This document shows, piece by piece, positions 7,774-13,328 of a DNA stretch of 13,328 bases. The number at the start of each line of letters is the position of its first letter. The stretch's first letter is position 1. This stretch comes from Desulfocapsa sp. (GTDB lineage Bacteria > Desulfobacterota > Desulfobulbia > Desulfobulbales > Desulfocapsaceae), in the NCBI GenBank assembly GCA_029934915.1, contig JAOZLI010000039.1, positions 1 to 13,328 on the forward strand, given 5' to 3'. The translations under genes and the position numbers were made by a program. A model generated the notes under the pieces. The model worked only from the letters and a program-made list of their open reading frames with translations, searched no databases and had not been told where the DNA came from.

Positions 7774-9216
7774 TTACGCCGCATATGGATTGTGACCACG
7801 ATGATGAATTTCTGCAATAAGGTTTGCCAGTTTACTGGCCTCATTGGCTTGGTCATCGTAGTTAAACAAATCTGGATGTTTGTCCAGATATGAGGTGTCA
7901 AAGTCCCCGCTCATAAAGTCAGCATCCTTGGCAATCTGTAAATAAAATGGGATGGTGGTTTTAGGGCCTGTAATAACAAAGTTCTGCAAACATCGACGCA
8001 ATCTGTCAACTGTCTCATTCCAGGAGAAACCGTGAACTGTCATCTTTACAAGCAGTGAATCATAGACTTCGGGAATGGTAAAACCCTGGTAAACAAAGCC
8101 ATCAAGACGTACACCATATCCTCCTGGTGAGCGATAAACTGAAACTGTTTTTCCACCCTCGGGCATAAAATCAGCCTGTGGATCTTCGGCGTTGATACGC
8201 ATTTCAATAGCATGTCCACGCATCTGCACATCTTCCTGAGCAAAAGAGAGATTTTTACCCATGGCCAGTTTGATCTGCGTACGAACAATATCAATACCGG
8301 TGATCATCTCAGTAACGGTATGTTCAACCTGTACCCTGGTGTTGATCTCCATAAAGTAATAGTTGAAGTTTTTATCTATCAGGAATTCAACGGTGCCGGC
8401 ATTGAAATAATTGGATGCCTTGGCGGCCGTTACGGCTGTTTCGCAGATTGTATTTAAAAGCTCTTTATCACCAATCATAGAAGGGGCAATCTCAATCAGT
8501 TTCTGATTTCTACGCTGAATGGAGCAATCACGGGTGCCGAGGTGAACAGTGTTTCCATCTCTATCAGCCATGATCTGAACTTCTACATGTTTTGGCTCAA
8601 TAACAACTTTTTCAAGATAAACACGCTCATCATTAAATGCTGACTTGGCTTCTGCTCGAGCTACAGGAATCTCTTCCCGCATCTGGTCGTCATTTTCAAT
8701 CAGTCGAATACCACGTCCACCACCACCACAGGTAGCCTTAAGCATTATGGGATACTCATATTTAGCGGCAAAGGCAATGGCGGTTTCTACGCCCTCGTCT
8801 CCTGCTGCTAAGTTATCAGAACCGGGAACCATGGGGATACCAGCCTCTGCCATGATTCTTCTAGCGATAACCTTGTTTCCAAGATTGGTAATAACTTCAG
8901 AAGATGGCCCTATGAAAATAATCCCTTCATCTTCGCAGGCTTTTGCGAAATCAGGGTTTTCGGCTAGAAATCCGTAACCAGGATGAATGGCAGCAGCACC
9001 TGATCTCTTGGCCGCTTTTATGACTTTTGCGATATCAAGATAATCACAACGAGGGCCGGCTCCAAGCCAGACAGCCTCATCAGCAATTCGGATATGACGT
9101 GAATCTTTGTCAGGGGTTTCGTAGACGGCTACAGCATCATAGCTTAATTCTTGTATTGCCCTGATAAGACGAATGGCAATCTCACCACGGTTAGCGACAA
9201 GTATTTTAGTTTTCAA
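7774..9216 (-). CDS. pycA: Biotin carboxylase subunit (PycA/AccC type)
   Basis: This 480-aa ATP-grasp enzyme carboxylates biotin using ATP and bicarbonate. Seen: N-terminal ILVANRGEIAIR (5-16), ATP-binding glycine loop CGGGGRG (163-169), RDCSIQRRNQK (229-239), the catalytic segment MEINTRVQVEHTVTE (289-303; E290, N292, R294, Q296, E298) and MRINAED (R340). EHTVTE and a length above the usual ~450-residue AccC, plus the adjacent OadA/PycB-like gene, favour a 2-oxoacid carboxylase over acetyl-CoA carboxylase. Asn237 replaces the His of the usual QRRHQK motif. Translation starts at TTG: AAAGGAG lies 6 nt upstream, the conserved ILVANRG begins at residue 5, and no other start is near. It is the first gene of the operon with pycB. 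Confidence 0.92.
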   Translation of the reverse strand: MKTKILVANRGEIAIRLIRAIQELSYDAVAVYETPDKDSRHIRIADEAVWLGAGPRCDYLDIAKVIKAAKRSGAAAIHPGYGFLAENPDFAKACEDEGIIFIGPSSEVITNLGNKVIARRIMAEAGIPMVPGSDNLAAGDEGVETAIAFAAKYEYPIMLKATCGGGGRGIRLIENDDQMREEIPVARAEAKSAFNDERVYLEKVVIEPKHVEVQIMADRDGNTVHLGTRDCSIQRRNQKLIEIAPSMIGDKELLNTICETAVTAAKASNYFNAGTVEFLIDKNFNYYFMEINTRVQVEHTVTEMITGIDIVRTQIKLAMGKNLSFAQEDVQMRGHAIEMRINAEDPQADFMPEGGKTVSVYRSPGGYGVRLDGFVYQGFTIPEVYDSLLVKMTVHGFSWNETVDRLRRCLQNFVITGPKTTIPFYLQIAKDADFMSGDFDTSYLDKHPDLFNYDDQANEASKLANLIAEIHHRGHNPYAA

Positions 9217-9262
9217 AAGCGACTCCTTTAATTAAAACCTGATATTGTTGAGAAATGGTACC

Positions 9263-9277
9263 GGTGCTGGTAGCACC
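9263..9277 (-). other. Short hairpin in the presumed pycA leader
   Basis: GGTGCT (9263-9268) and AGCACC (9272-9277) form a perfect 6-bp stem with a 3-nt loop, about 50 nt upstream of the pycA TTG start. GGTACC, itself a palindrome, adjoins it at 9258-9263. It could be an operator or an RNA leader structure; nothing more can be said. Confidence 0.4.
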
Positions 9278-9357
9278 AACTAGGAAATACCCCGGTAAAA
9301 AAGGGGAAGGTTAGTAACAAATTTCAACAAAATTAAATAAAATCTCAAAAGCTTGTT

Positions 9358-9386
9358 AATCTAGCATATTCTTTAGTCAAAGGCAA
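9358..9386 (-). promoter_or_regulatory. Candidate pycAB promoter
   Basis: On the minus strand TTGCCT (9386-9381) and TAGATT (9363-9358) are separated by 17 nt, and TGC before the hexamer gives an extended -10. It implies a leader of about 135 nt. The -35 matches consensus at about four of six positions. Confidence 0.4.
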
Positions 9387-9479
9387 GGGAAACAGGAGTA
9401 CAAGGGGAGCTATCAATTTTATTGTTGTTTACGCTAAACGAAATGAAAGGTTATTCGCAAGTGTTGGCGTCAATAATTC

Positions 9480-9507
9480 TTGACAGGATATTTTCTATAG
9501 ATATAAC
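9480..9507 (+). promoter_or_regulatory. Strong sigma70-type promoter of korDABC
   Basis: TTGACA (9480-9485, perfect) and TATAAC (9502-9507, five of six) are 16 nt apart, predicting a start near 9514 and a leader of about 67 nt before korD. The -10 lies inside the 30-bp palindrome at 9501-9530. Confidence 0.65.
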
Positions 9508-9530
9508 GAGAGTAGGTACTTTCGTTATAT
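9501..9530. promoter_or_regulatory. 30-bp palindromic operator candidate over the kor -10 and start site
   Basis: ATATAACGA (9501-9509) is the exact reverse complement of TCGTTATAT (9522-9530), and inside them AGTA (9511-9514) mirrors TACT (9517-9520). Thirteen of the 15 symmetric pairs match; only 9510/9521 and the central 9515/9516 fail. Its position over the -10 and predicted start fits a repressor site. The binding protein is unknown and no regulator gene is in the window. Confidence 0.6.
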
Positions 9531-9580
9531 GATTATTTAGAGCATATGGCATAGAGTAAAATAAACATCTGGTTATTTGA

Positions 9581-9844
9581 ATGGTTAAAGAAACCAAGCC
9601 CAAATCAAAACAGCGGCAAAAGAAAAAGTATACTGTTACTTTTTATAAGAAATGGTGCAAGTCCTGCGGAATATGTTCTGCACTTTGTGTCAAACAAATC
9701 ATTAAAATGAACGAAATCGGAGAGCCGTACATCGATGAAATGGACAGTTGCACAGGGTGTCGTTTCTGTGAAATCCATTGTCCTGATTTTGCAATAACAA
9801 TTAGAGAAAGGCATCCGGAAAGGAGGCGTACTGATGGCGATTGA
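9581..9844 (+). CDS. korD: 2-oxoglutarate:ferredoxin oxidoreductase delta subunit (2x[4Fe-4S] ferredoxin)
   Basis: An 87-aa ferredoxin-type subunit with two tetracysteine motifs: Cys26, 29, 32, 36 and Cys57, 60, 63, 67 followed by Pro. Each is CxxCxxCxxxC and should bind one [4Fe-4S] cluster, passing electrons between the catalytic subunits and soluble ferredoxin. The N-terminus is strongly basic (KPKSKQRQKKK). It is the first gene of a D-A-B-C operon, the order known for OorDABC of Helicobacter. ATG 9581 is the only possible start: an in-frame TGA directly precedes it and no other start codon precedes the first Cys motif. It nevertheless lacks a visible Shine-Dalgarno, so initiation may be weak or controlled. 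It overlaps korA by 11 nt. Confidence 0.9.
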   Translation: MVKETKPKSKQRQKKKYTVTFYKKWCKSCGICSALCVKQIIKMNEIGEPYIDEMDSCTGCRFCEIHCPDFAITIRERHPERRRTDGD

Positions 9845-10976
9845 TGAAAAACAAAACAAAATCCTCCTTCAGGGAAATGAAGCAATCGTTGCAGGGGCAC
9901 TGGCTGCCGGGTGCAACTTTTTTGCCGGTTATCCCATTACCCCCGCATCGGAAATAAGTGAACTTCTTTCTGTGAAATTGCCGGAATTTGGTGGCACCTT
10001 TATCCAGATGGAGGATGAAATCGCCAGTATTGGTGCCATCCTCGGGGCATCACTTGCCGGGGCTAAAGCCATGACTGCGACCAGTGGACCCGGTTTTTCC
10101 CTTATGCAGGAAAATCTCGGCTATGGTTGTATTGCAGAAGTTCCCTGTGTCATTGTGAATGTTATGCGTGGCGGGCCAAGCACTGGTCTCCCTACTAGTG
10201 TTTCGCAAGGTGATGTGCAGATGGCCCGGTGGGGAACACATGGTGATCATCCCATTATTGTTATGGCCGTTTCCTCAGTTGCTGACTGCTTTTCTATCAC
10301 CGTGAAGGCATTTAATCTGTCCGAAAAATATCGAATCCCGGTGATCATTCTTTCCGATGAAGTCGTGGCTCACACTAGAGAGTCTGTGGTTCTGCCGGAA
10401 GAAGATTCAATTCGTGTTTTTGACAGGGTGAAGCCCGATGTGCCACCGGAATGGTATAAACCCTATGCGGACAACAATCGTGGTGTACCGGATATGGCCA
10501 ATTTTGGTGATGGCTACAGGCATCATGTAACAGGTCTTGTTCACGATGAAAATGGGTATCCCACTCAGAATGGTAAGGAAGTGGATGCGTTTCTAAGACG
10601 AATTCATGGAAAGATCAGCAAGGGCTTTAACGAGATTCAGGTCACTAAAACCTACCTGATGGAAGATGCTGATGTCTGCGTAATTGCCTACGGGTCAGTT
10701 GCCAGGTCCGCTTTACGCGCTGTCCGGGATGCGAGGGCAAATGGAGTTAAAGCAGGACTTGTGCAGTTGATTACCCTGTTTCCTTTCCCTCGTAAAACAG
10801 TCGATGCTTATCTCAGGCAGTGTCGGGCGGCCGTTGTTCCTGAAATGAATATGGGGCAGATCGTTCGGGAAGTCAGCAGAGTAAATCAGACAGATTGCCG
10901 AATAGTAAAACATAATCGGATTGATGGTCATTTAATAACACCGGATGAGATTCTAAAGCATCTCACCACCGTATGA
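9834..10976 (+). CDS. korA: 2-oxoglutarate:ferredoxin oxidoreductase alpha subunit
   Basis: This 380-aa subunit combines the pyrimidine-binding TPP domain with the transketolase C-terminal-like domain of 2-oxoacid:ferredoxin oxidoreductases. Motifs: GNEAIVAGALAAGC (14-27), the substrate-region AGYPITPASE (31-40), MEDEIASIGA (59-68), RGGPSTGLPT (112-121) and VPEMNMGQ (335-342) in the C-terminal domain. No gamma domain is fused at the N-terminus, and the gamma subunit is separate (korC). With KorB it oxidises 2-oxoglutarate to succinyl-CoA and CO2, or runs in reverse with reduced ferredoxin. Size and subunit organisation match KorA/OorA better than PorA or the branched-chain VorA, though substrate cannot be proven from motifs. 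AGGAGG lies 7 nt before the start, within the korD coding sequence. Confidence 0.92.
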   Translation: MAIDEKQNKILLQGNEAIVAGALAAGCNFFAGYPITPASEISELLSVKLPEFGGTFIQMEDEIASIGAILGASLAGAKAMTATSGPGFSLMQENLGYGCIAEVPCVIVNVMRGGPSTGLPTSVSQGDVQMARWGTHGDHPIIVMAVSSVADCFSITVKAFNLSEKYRIPVIILSDEVVAHTRESVVLPEEDSIRVFDRVKPDVPPEWYKPYADNNRGVPDMANFGDGYRHHVTGLVHDENGYPTQNGKEVDAFLRRIHGKISKGFNEIQVTKTYLMEDADVCVIAYGSVARSALRAVRDARANGVKAGLVQLITLFPFPRKTVDAYLRQCRAAVVPEMNMGQIVREVSRVNQTDCRIVKHNRIDGHLITPDEILKHLTTV

Positions 10977-10998
10977 GTCGGTATTATAGGAGAATATC

Positions 10999-11883
10999 AT
11001 GTTAGAACGTGCTGAAATTGTACGTGAAAAATATCTGCGACACGACAAGAAATTTCCTCATGTCTGGTGTCCGGGATGCGGTAATGGAATTGCCATGGGC
11101 GCAATATTGCGTGCTATCCATACCATGGGACTTAGTAAGAATGAAGTGGTAATGGCCTCAGGTATTGGCTGTTCCGGGAGGATGCCCACTTATGTTGATT
11201 TTAATACAATTCATACGACACATGGTCGGGCACTTACCTTTTCAACAGGTATAAAACTCGCGAATCCTGACCTTACAGTTTTAACTGTTATGGGTGATGG
11301 GGATGCAACCGCCATTGGTGGAAATCACTTTATTCATGCAGCCAGACGAAATCTGGATCTGACCGCAATTATCATCAATAATTCTATTTATGGAATGACA
11401 GGCGGGCAATATTCTCCCACTACTCCATTTGGCAGTATATCCACCACTTCTGTGTATGGACATGTTGAACATGCTTTTTCCATTGCAGAGCTTGCGGCTA
11501 CTGCCGGGGCCTCATTTGTCGCAAGATCCACCGTATATCATGCGACGCATCTGGAAGATATGCTTAAACTAGCCATCGCCAAGAAAGGCTTTTCTGTGAT
11601 GGAAGTTATCTCTAATTGCCATGTCCAGTACGGAAAGAAGAATAAGCTAGGTGGCGCCGTAGAAATGCTCAATAGCTACAAGGACAATGCTGTAAAGGTA
11701 GAAAAAGCTGCCAAAATGACCCCTGAAGAACTGGAAGGGAAAATAACCATTGGAGTTCTTGCAGATGTCGATAAGCCTGTTTCCACAGAAGTGTACCGAC
11801 GAGTGGTTGAAGAGGCAAGGGTGAAGGCTGAAATCATCACCAAAGAAAAAGAGAAAAACGGGGTGAAACGCTATGAAGAGTGA
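10999..11883 (+). CDS. korB: 2-oxoglutarate:ferredoxin oxidoreductase beta subunit (TPP-binding)
   Basis: This 294-aa subunit binds the thiamine diphosphate/Mg site and a [4Fe-4S] cluster. Seen: HVWCPGCGNG (21-30), Cys58 in GIGCSGR, the TPP motif opening with GDGDATAIGGNH (99-110) and ending in NNSIYGMTGGQ (127-137), and Cys207 in SNCHVQYG. Cys24, 27, 58 and 207 are the expected cluster ligands by analogy with characterised archaeal enzymes. The chain ends in a charged helical tail (about 235-294). It follows korA by 22 nt, with AGGAG 6 nt before the ATG, and overlaps korC by 11 nt. Confidence 0.93.
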   Translation: MLERAEIVREKYLRHDKKFPHVWCPGCGNGIAMGAILRAIHTMGLSKNEVVMASGIGCSGRMPTYVDFNTIHTTHGRALTFSTGIKLANPDLTVLTVMGDGDATAIGGNHFIHAARRNLDLTAIIINNSIYGMTGGQYSPTTPFGSISTTSVYGHVEHAFSIAELAATAGASFVARSTVYHATHLEDMLKLAIAKKGFSVMEVISNCHVQYGKKNKLGGAVEMLNSYKDNAVKVEKAAKMTPEELEGKITIGVLADVDKPVSTEVYRRVVEEARVKAEIITKEKEKNGVKRYEE

Positions 11884-12466
11884 TGAACGCTATGAAATCA
11901 GGTTTAGTGGCTCTGGAGGGCAGGGGATCATCACCGCTGCAGTGGTGATGGCTGATGGCGTGGGACGTTTTGATAATAACCATGTTTGCCAGACCCAAAG
12001 TTATGGACCTGAGGCTAGAGGTGGTAAAAGTAAAGCAGAGGTGGTAATCGCCGGGGCTCCCATCGATTATCCCAAAGCTCTGAGTGTTGATTTGTTGCTC
12101 GCCATGAATCAGGCCGCTTGCGATGCGTACTTTTTTGATCTGAAGGCTGACGGCTTACTGGTGGTGGACAGTGGTCTTGTACAGCAGCTTCCCACCAGTC
12201 GTTCTGTTTCCATTCCGTTTACGAAAATAGCCAAAGAAGAAACCGGTAAAGAGTTAGTGGCAAATATGGTGGCTCTTGGCGCTGTTGCTTATCTCAGTGG
12301 AAAGGTTTCGCTTGATGGATTGGAAAAAGCACTGCTGTCACGTGTACCTAAGGGAACAGAAGAGATGAATTCCAAGGCGCTTCATGCCGGGATAAGAGAG
12401 GCTAAAAAGATTGATTTGAGTTCGCTGCCGCGTTCAGTTATGGATGATTGGGATGATGAATTGTAA
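11873..12466 (+). CDS. korC: 2-oxoglutarate:ferredoxin oxidoreductase gamma subunit
   Basis: This 197-aa protein is the 2-oxoacid:ferredoxin oxidoreductase gamma domain, which contributes to CoA binding and assembly. It shows IRFSGSGGQGIITAA (9-23), the YGPEARGG motif (44-51) and a Rossmann-like body with LLLAMNQ (74-80). Length is normal for KorC/OorC. It starts 11 nt inside the end of korB, with GGGGTGA 6 nt upstream of the ATG, and is the last gene of korDABC. The next gene is convergent. Confidence 0.92.
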   Translation: MKSDERYEIRFSGSGGQGIITAAVVMADGVGRFDNNHVCQTQSYGPEARGGKSKAEVVIAGAPIDYPKALSVDLLLAMNQAACDAYFFDLKADGLLVVDSGLVQQLPTSRSVSIPFTKIAKEETGKELVANMVALGAVAYLSGKVSLDGLEKALLSRVPKGTEEMNSKALHAGIREAKKIDLSSLPRSVMDDWDDEL

Positions 12467-12468
12467 GT

Positions 12469-12500
12469 GCACAACTACTTCTATTCTGAAATAGTTGCGC
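12469..12500 (+). terminator. Hairpin after korC, possible terminator without T-tract
   Basis: CAACTA (12472-12477) pairs with TAGTTG (12492-12497). The stem extends outward by GC/GC past one mismatch and inward by TTC/GAA past another. It starts 3 nt after the korC stop. No run of T follows, so termination may be inefficient or Rho-assisted. Confidence 0.35.
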
Positions 12501-12531
12501 CTGAGGATGTCATGTACATCATTTGAAATGT

Positions 12532-13311
12532 TTATTGGAGAATATGTACACTCGGATAATCCATAAGTTTCAACGTTGTTGCTATCGTACCCGCGATCTG
12601 CGGAGTGTCATGAATAATAACAAGGTTATTGGACTTATTTAAAAATTCCATCATTGGCTTGGTGAACATATCCGGGTAATCGACATGAGTTGCGCCATCA
12701 ATATGGCCACTGTCAAATGCTGGTTTACTGCGAAAATCAACAAAGGTACACTTGGAAAGTTTTCTGGCTTCAGTCTCATTGATTATTGAAGCCTTGGTAT
12801 CTTCATTGTTTATGGTGATAAGTGCATCTAAAAGCTCTTGATTTGTAACAACAGGATATCCTGCTTCTTTCCATGCCTTGATACCATCTCTCATCCAAAA
12901 AATATTTGTATATCCATCTGTCACTGCCAACCTGGCAGCGTGATATGATTTCCATCATGTGCCCGAGGCACAGTACAGCATTATTGGAGTACTTTTGTCT
13001 TTTGGAAGTTGTGCAATGTCAAAATCGACCTGATCAAGAGCTAAATCAGTTCGTTTATGATCTTTGGGAACCATGCAAGTGATATGGATTGTACCCTCAG
13101 GGTGTCCCTTCATGAAATCTGTAGTGTGGCTGTGACATGCAACAACCACCGTTTCTTTATCCTCAACAAGAGCTTTGGCTTCAGCTAATGTTACCGCCTT
13201 AAAACCTTCCCCGCCTTTCTCAGGCGCTGGAACTTTCCCGGCCATGGCAGAAAAAGAAACGCCAAGCGAGAAGAACAAAATTGAACAAAGAACAAATACT
13301 TTTTTATACAT
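12532..13311 (-). CDS. Exported tandem-rhodanese protein with in-frame TGA (probable selenocysteine)
   Basis: A periplasmic sulfurtransferase-like protein of 259 residues if TGA 12957-12955 is decoded. From the chosen ATG (13311; GGAGG lies 5 nt upstream, making it better than the ATG at 13323), a signal peptide MYKKVFVLCSILFFSLG with likely cleavage after SAMA precedes rhodanese domain 1 (about 35-150). Its active loop reads LYCASGT, then TGA (codon 119), then WKSYHAARLAVTDGYTNIFW, all in one frame. Cys114 is the expected catalytic Cys. The ending GIKAWKEAGYPVV is typical of the domain. Domain 2 (about 155-259) has FVDFRSKPAFDSGHIDGA but no catalytic Cys (IIHDTPQIAG) and stops after SVHILQ, without the usual final helix. 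A hairpin fitting a bacterial SECIS follows the TGA. A pseudogene by nonsense mutation is the alternative. Standard gene callers would report two ORFs (12955-13323 and 12532-12930). Confidence 0.72.
12922..12957 (-). promoter_or_regulatory. SECIS-like hairpin directly after the in-frame TGA
   Basis: On the minus strand, after TGA (12957-12955) and 14 nt, CGCUGCC (12940-12934) pairs with GGCAGUG (12928-12922), seven pairs including one G-U, around the loop AGGUU (12933-12929). The loop begins 21 nt after UGA and has G in its first two positions; this fits the published bacterial SECIS pattern (16-37 nt, G at loop position 1 or 2) and resembles the AGGUCU loop of E. coli fdhF. A further four-pair lower stem (UCAU/AUGG) is possible. 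Confidence 0.65.
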
Positions 13312-13328
13312 CTTACCCTCCATTATTA

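Larger units (their letters stand above)
9217..9580. other. Divergent control region between pycAB and korDABC
   Basis: A 364-bp spacer holding candidate promoters in both directions, a hairpin in the presumed pycA leader and a 30-bp palindrome over the kor promoter, all annotated separately. I see no small ORF with convincing signals and no recognised riboswitch. Confidence 0.7.

Noticed and set aside
12955..12957. Simple nonsense mutation (CGA to TGA) making a pseudogene
   Set aside because: Possible and kept as the alternative, since Arg is common at this place in many rhodaneses. The SECIS-like hairpin at the correct distance and the intact coding quality on both sides make Sec more likely.
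12955..13323. A separate 122-aa short rhodanese ORF and a separate 132-aa ORF at 12532-12930
   Set aside because: They are in the same frame, divide one rhodanese domain at its active loop, and join across a single TGA followed by a SECIS-like hairpin, so I annotate one gene.

Overview
The window looks like a chromosomal segment of an anaerobic member of the Desulfobacterota, most likely Desulfobulbales-like. This is inferred from gene content: ferredoxin-linked 2-oxoglutarate oxidoreductase, cobalamin-dependent methionine synthase, a two-subunit biotin carboxylase system, and a probable selenoprotein. No rRNA or other taxonomic marker is present, so the placement is an inference. There are no tRNA or rRNA genes, CRISPR arrays, transposases or phage genes.

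Layout. At 1-3307 (minus strand) lies a methionine synthase encoded as two overlapping genes: a 312-aa homocysteine/zinc domain protein, then a protein with the pterin, cobalamin and reactivation domains that runs off the left edge. A 325-bp divergent spacer with short inverted repeats follows. At 3633-5456 (plus) is an orphan membrane sensor histidine kinase. It converges on a small BFD-like [2Fe-2S] protein gene (5520-5747, minus), and a 28-bp inverted repeat spans the junction and encodes that protein's C-terminal tail. At 5823-9216 (minus) is a two-gene biotin-dependent 2-oxoacid carboxylase operon (biotin carboxylase, then a divergent carboxyltransferase/biotinyl subunit) ending in a clear intrinsic terminator. 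A 364-bp divergent control region contains a strong sigma70-type promoter whose -10 box lies inside a near-perfect 30-bp palindrome. At 9581-12466 (plus) is korDABC, encoding 2-oxoglutarate:ferredoxin oxidoreductase, tightly packed with 11-nt overlaps. At 12532-13311 (minus) is an exported tandem-rhodanese protein whose reading frame is crossed by one in-frame TGA.

How the genes work together. The kor complex interconverts 2-oxoglutarate and succinyl-CoA with ferredoxin. The divergent carboxylase would feed or draw on the same C4/C5 2-oxoacid pool by carboxylating pyruvate or, less certainly, another 2-oxoacid. The methionine synthase pair closes the methyl/cobalamin cycle and is functionally separate.

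Most interesting observation. The TGA in the rhodanese gene sits five codons after the active-site cysteine. It is followed at the right distance by a hairpin (7-bp stem, AGGUU loop) that fits the bacterial SECIS pattern, and the frame continues with conserved rhodanese sequence. I read it as a selenocysteine-containing rhodanese with a Cys-x4-Sec active loop, rather than two broken ORFs.
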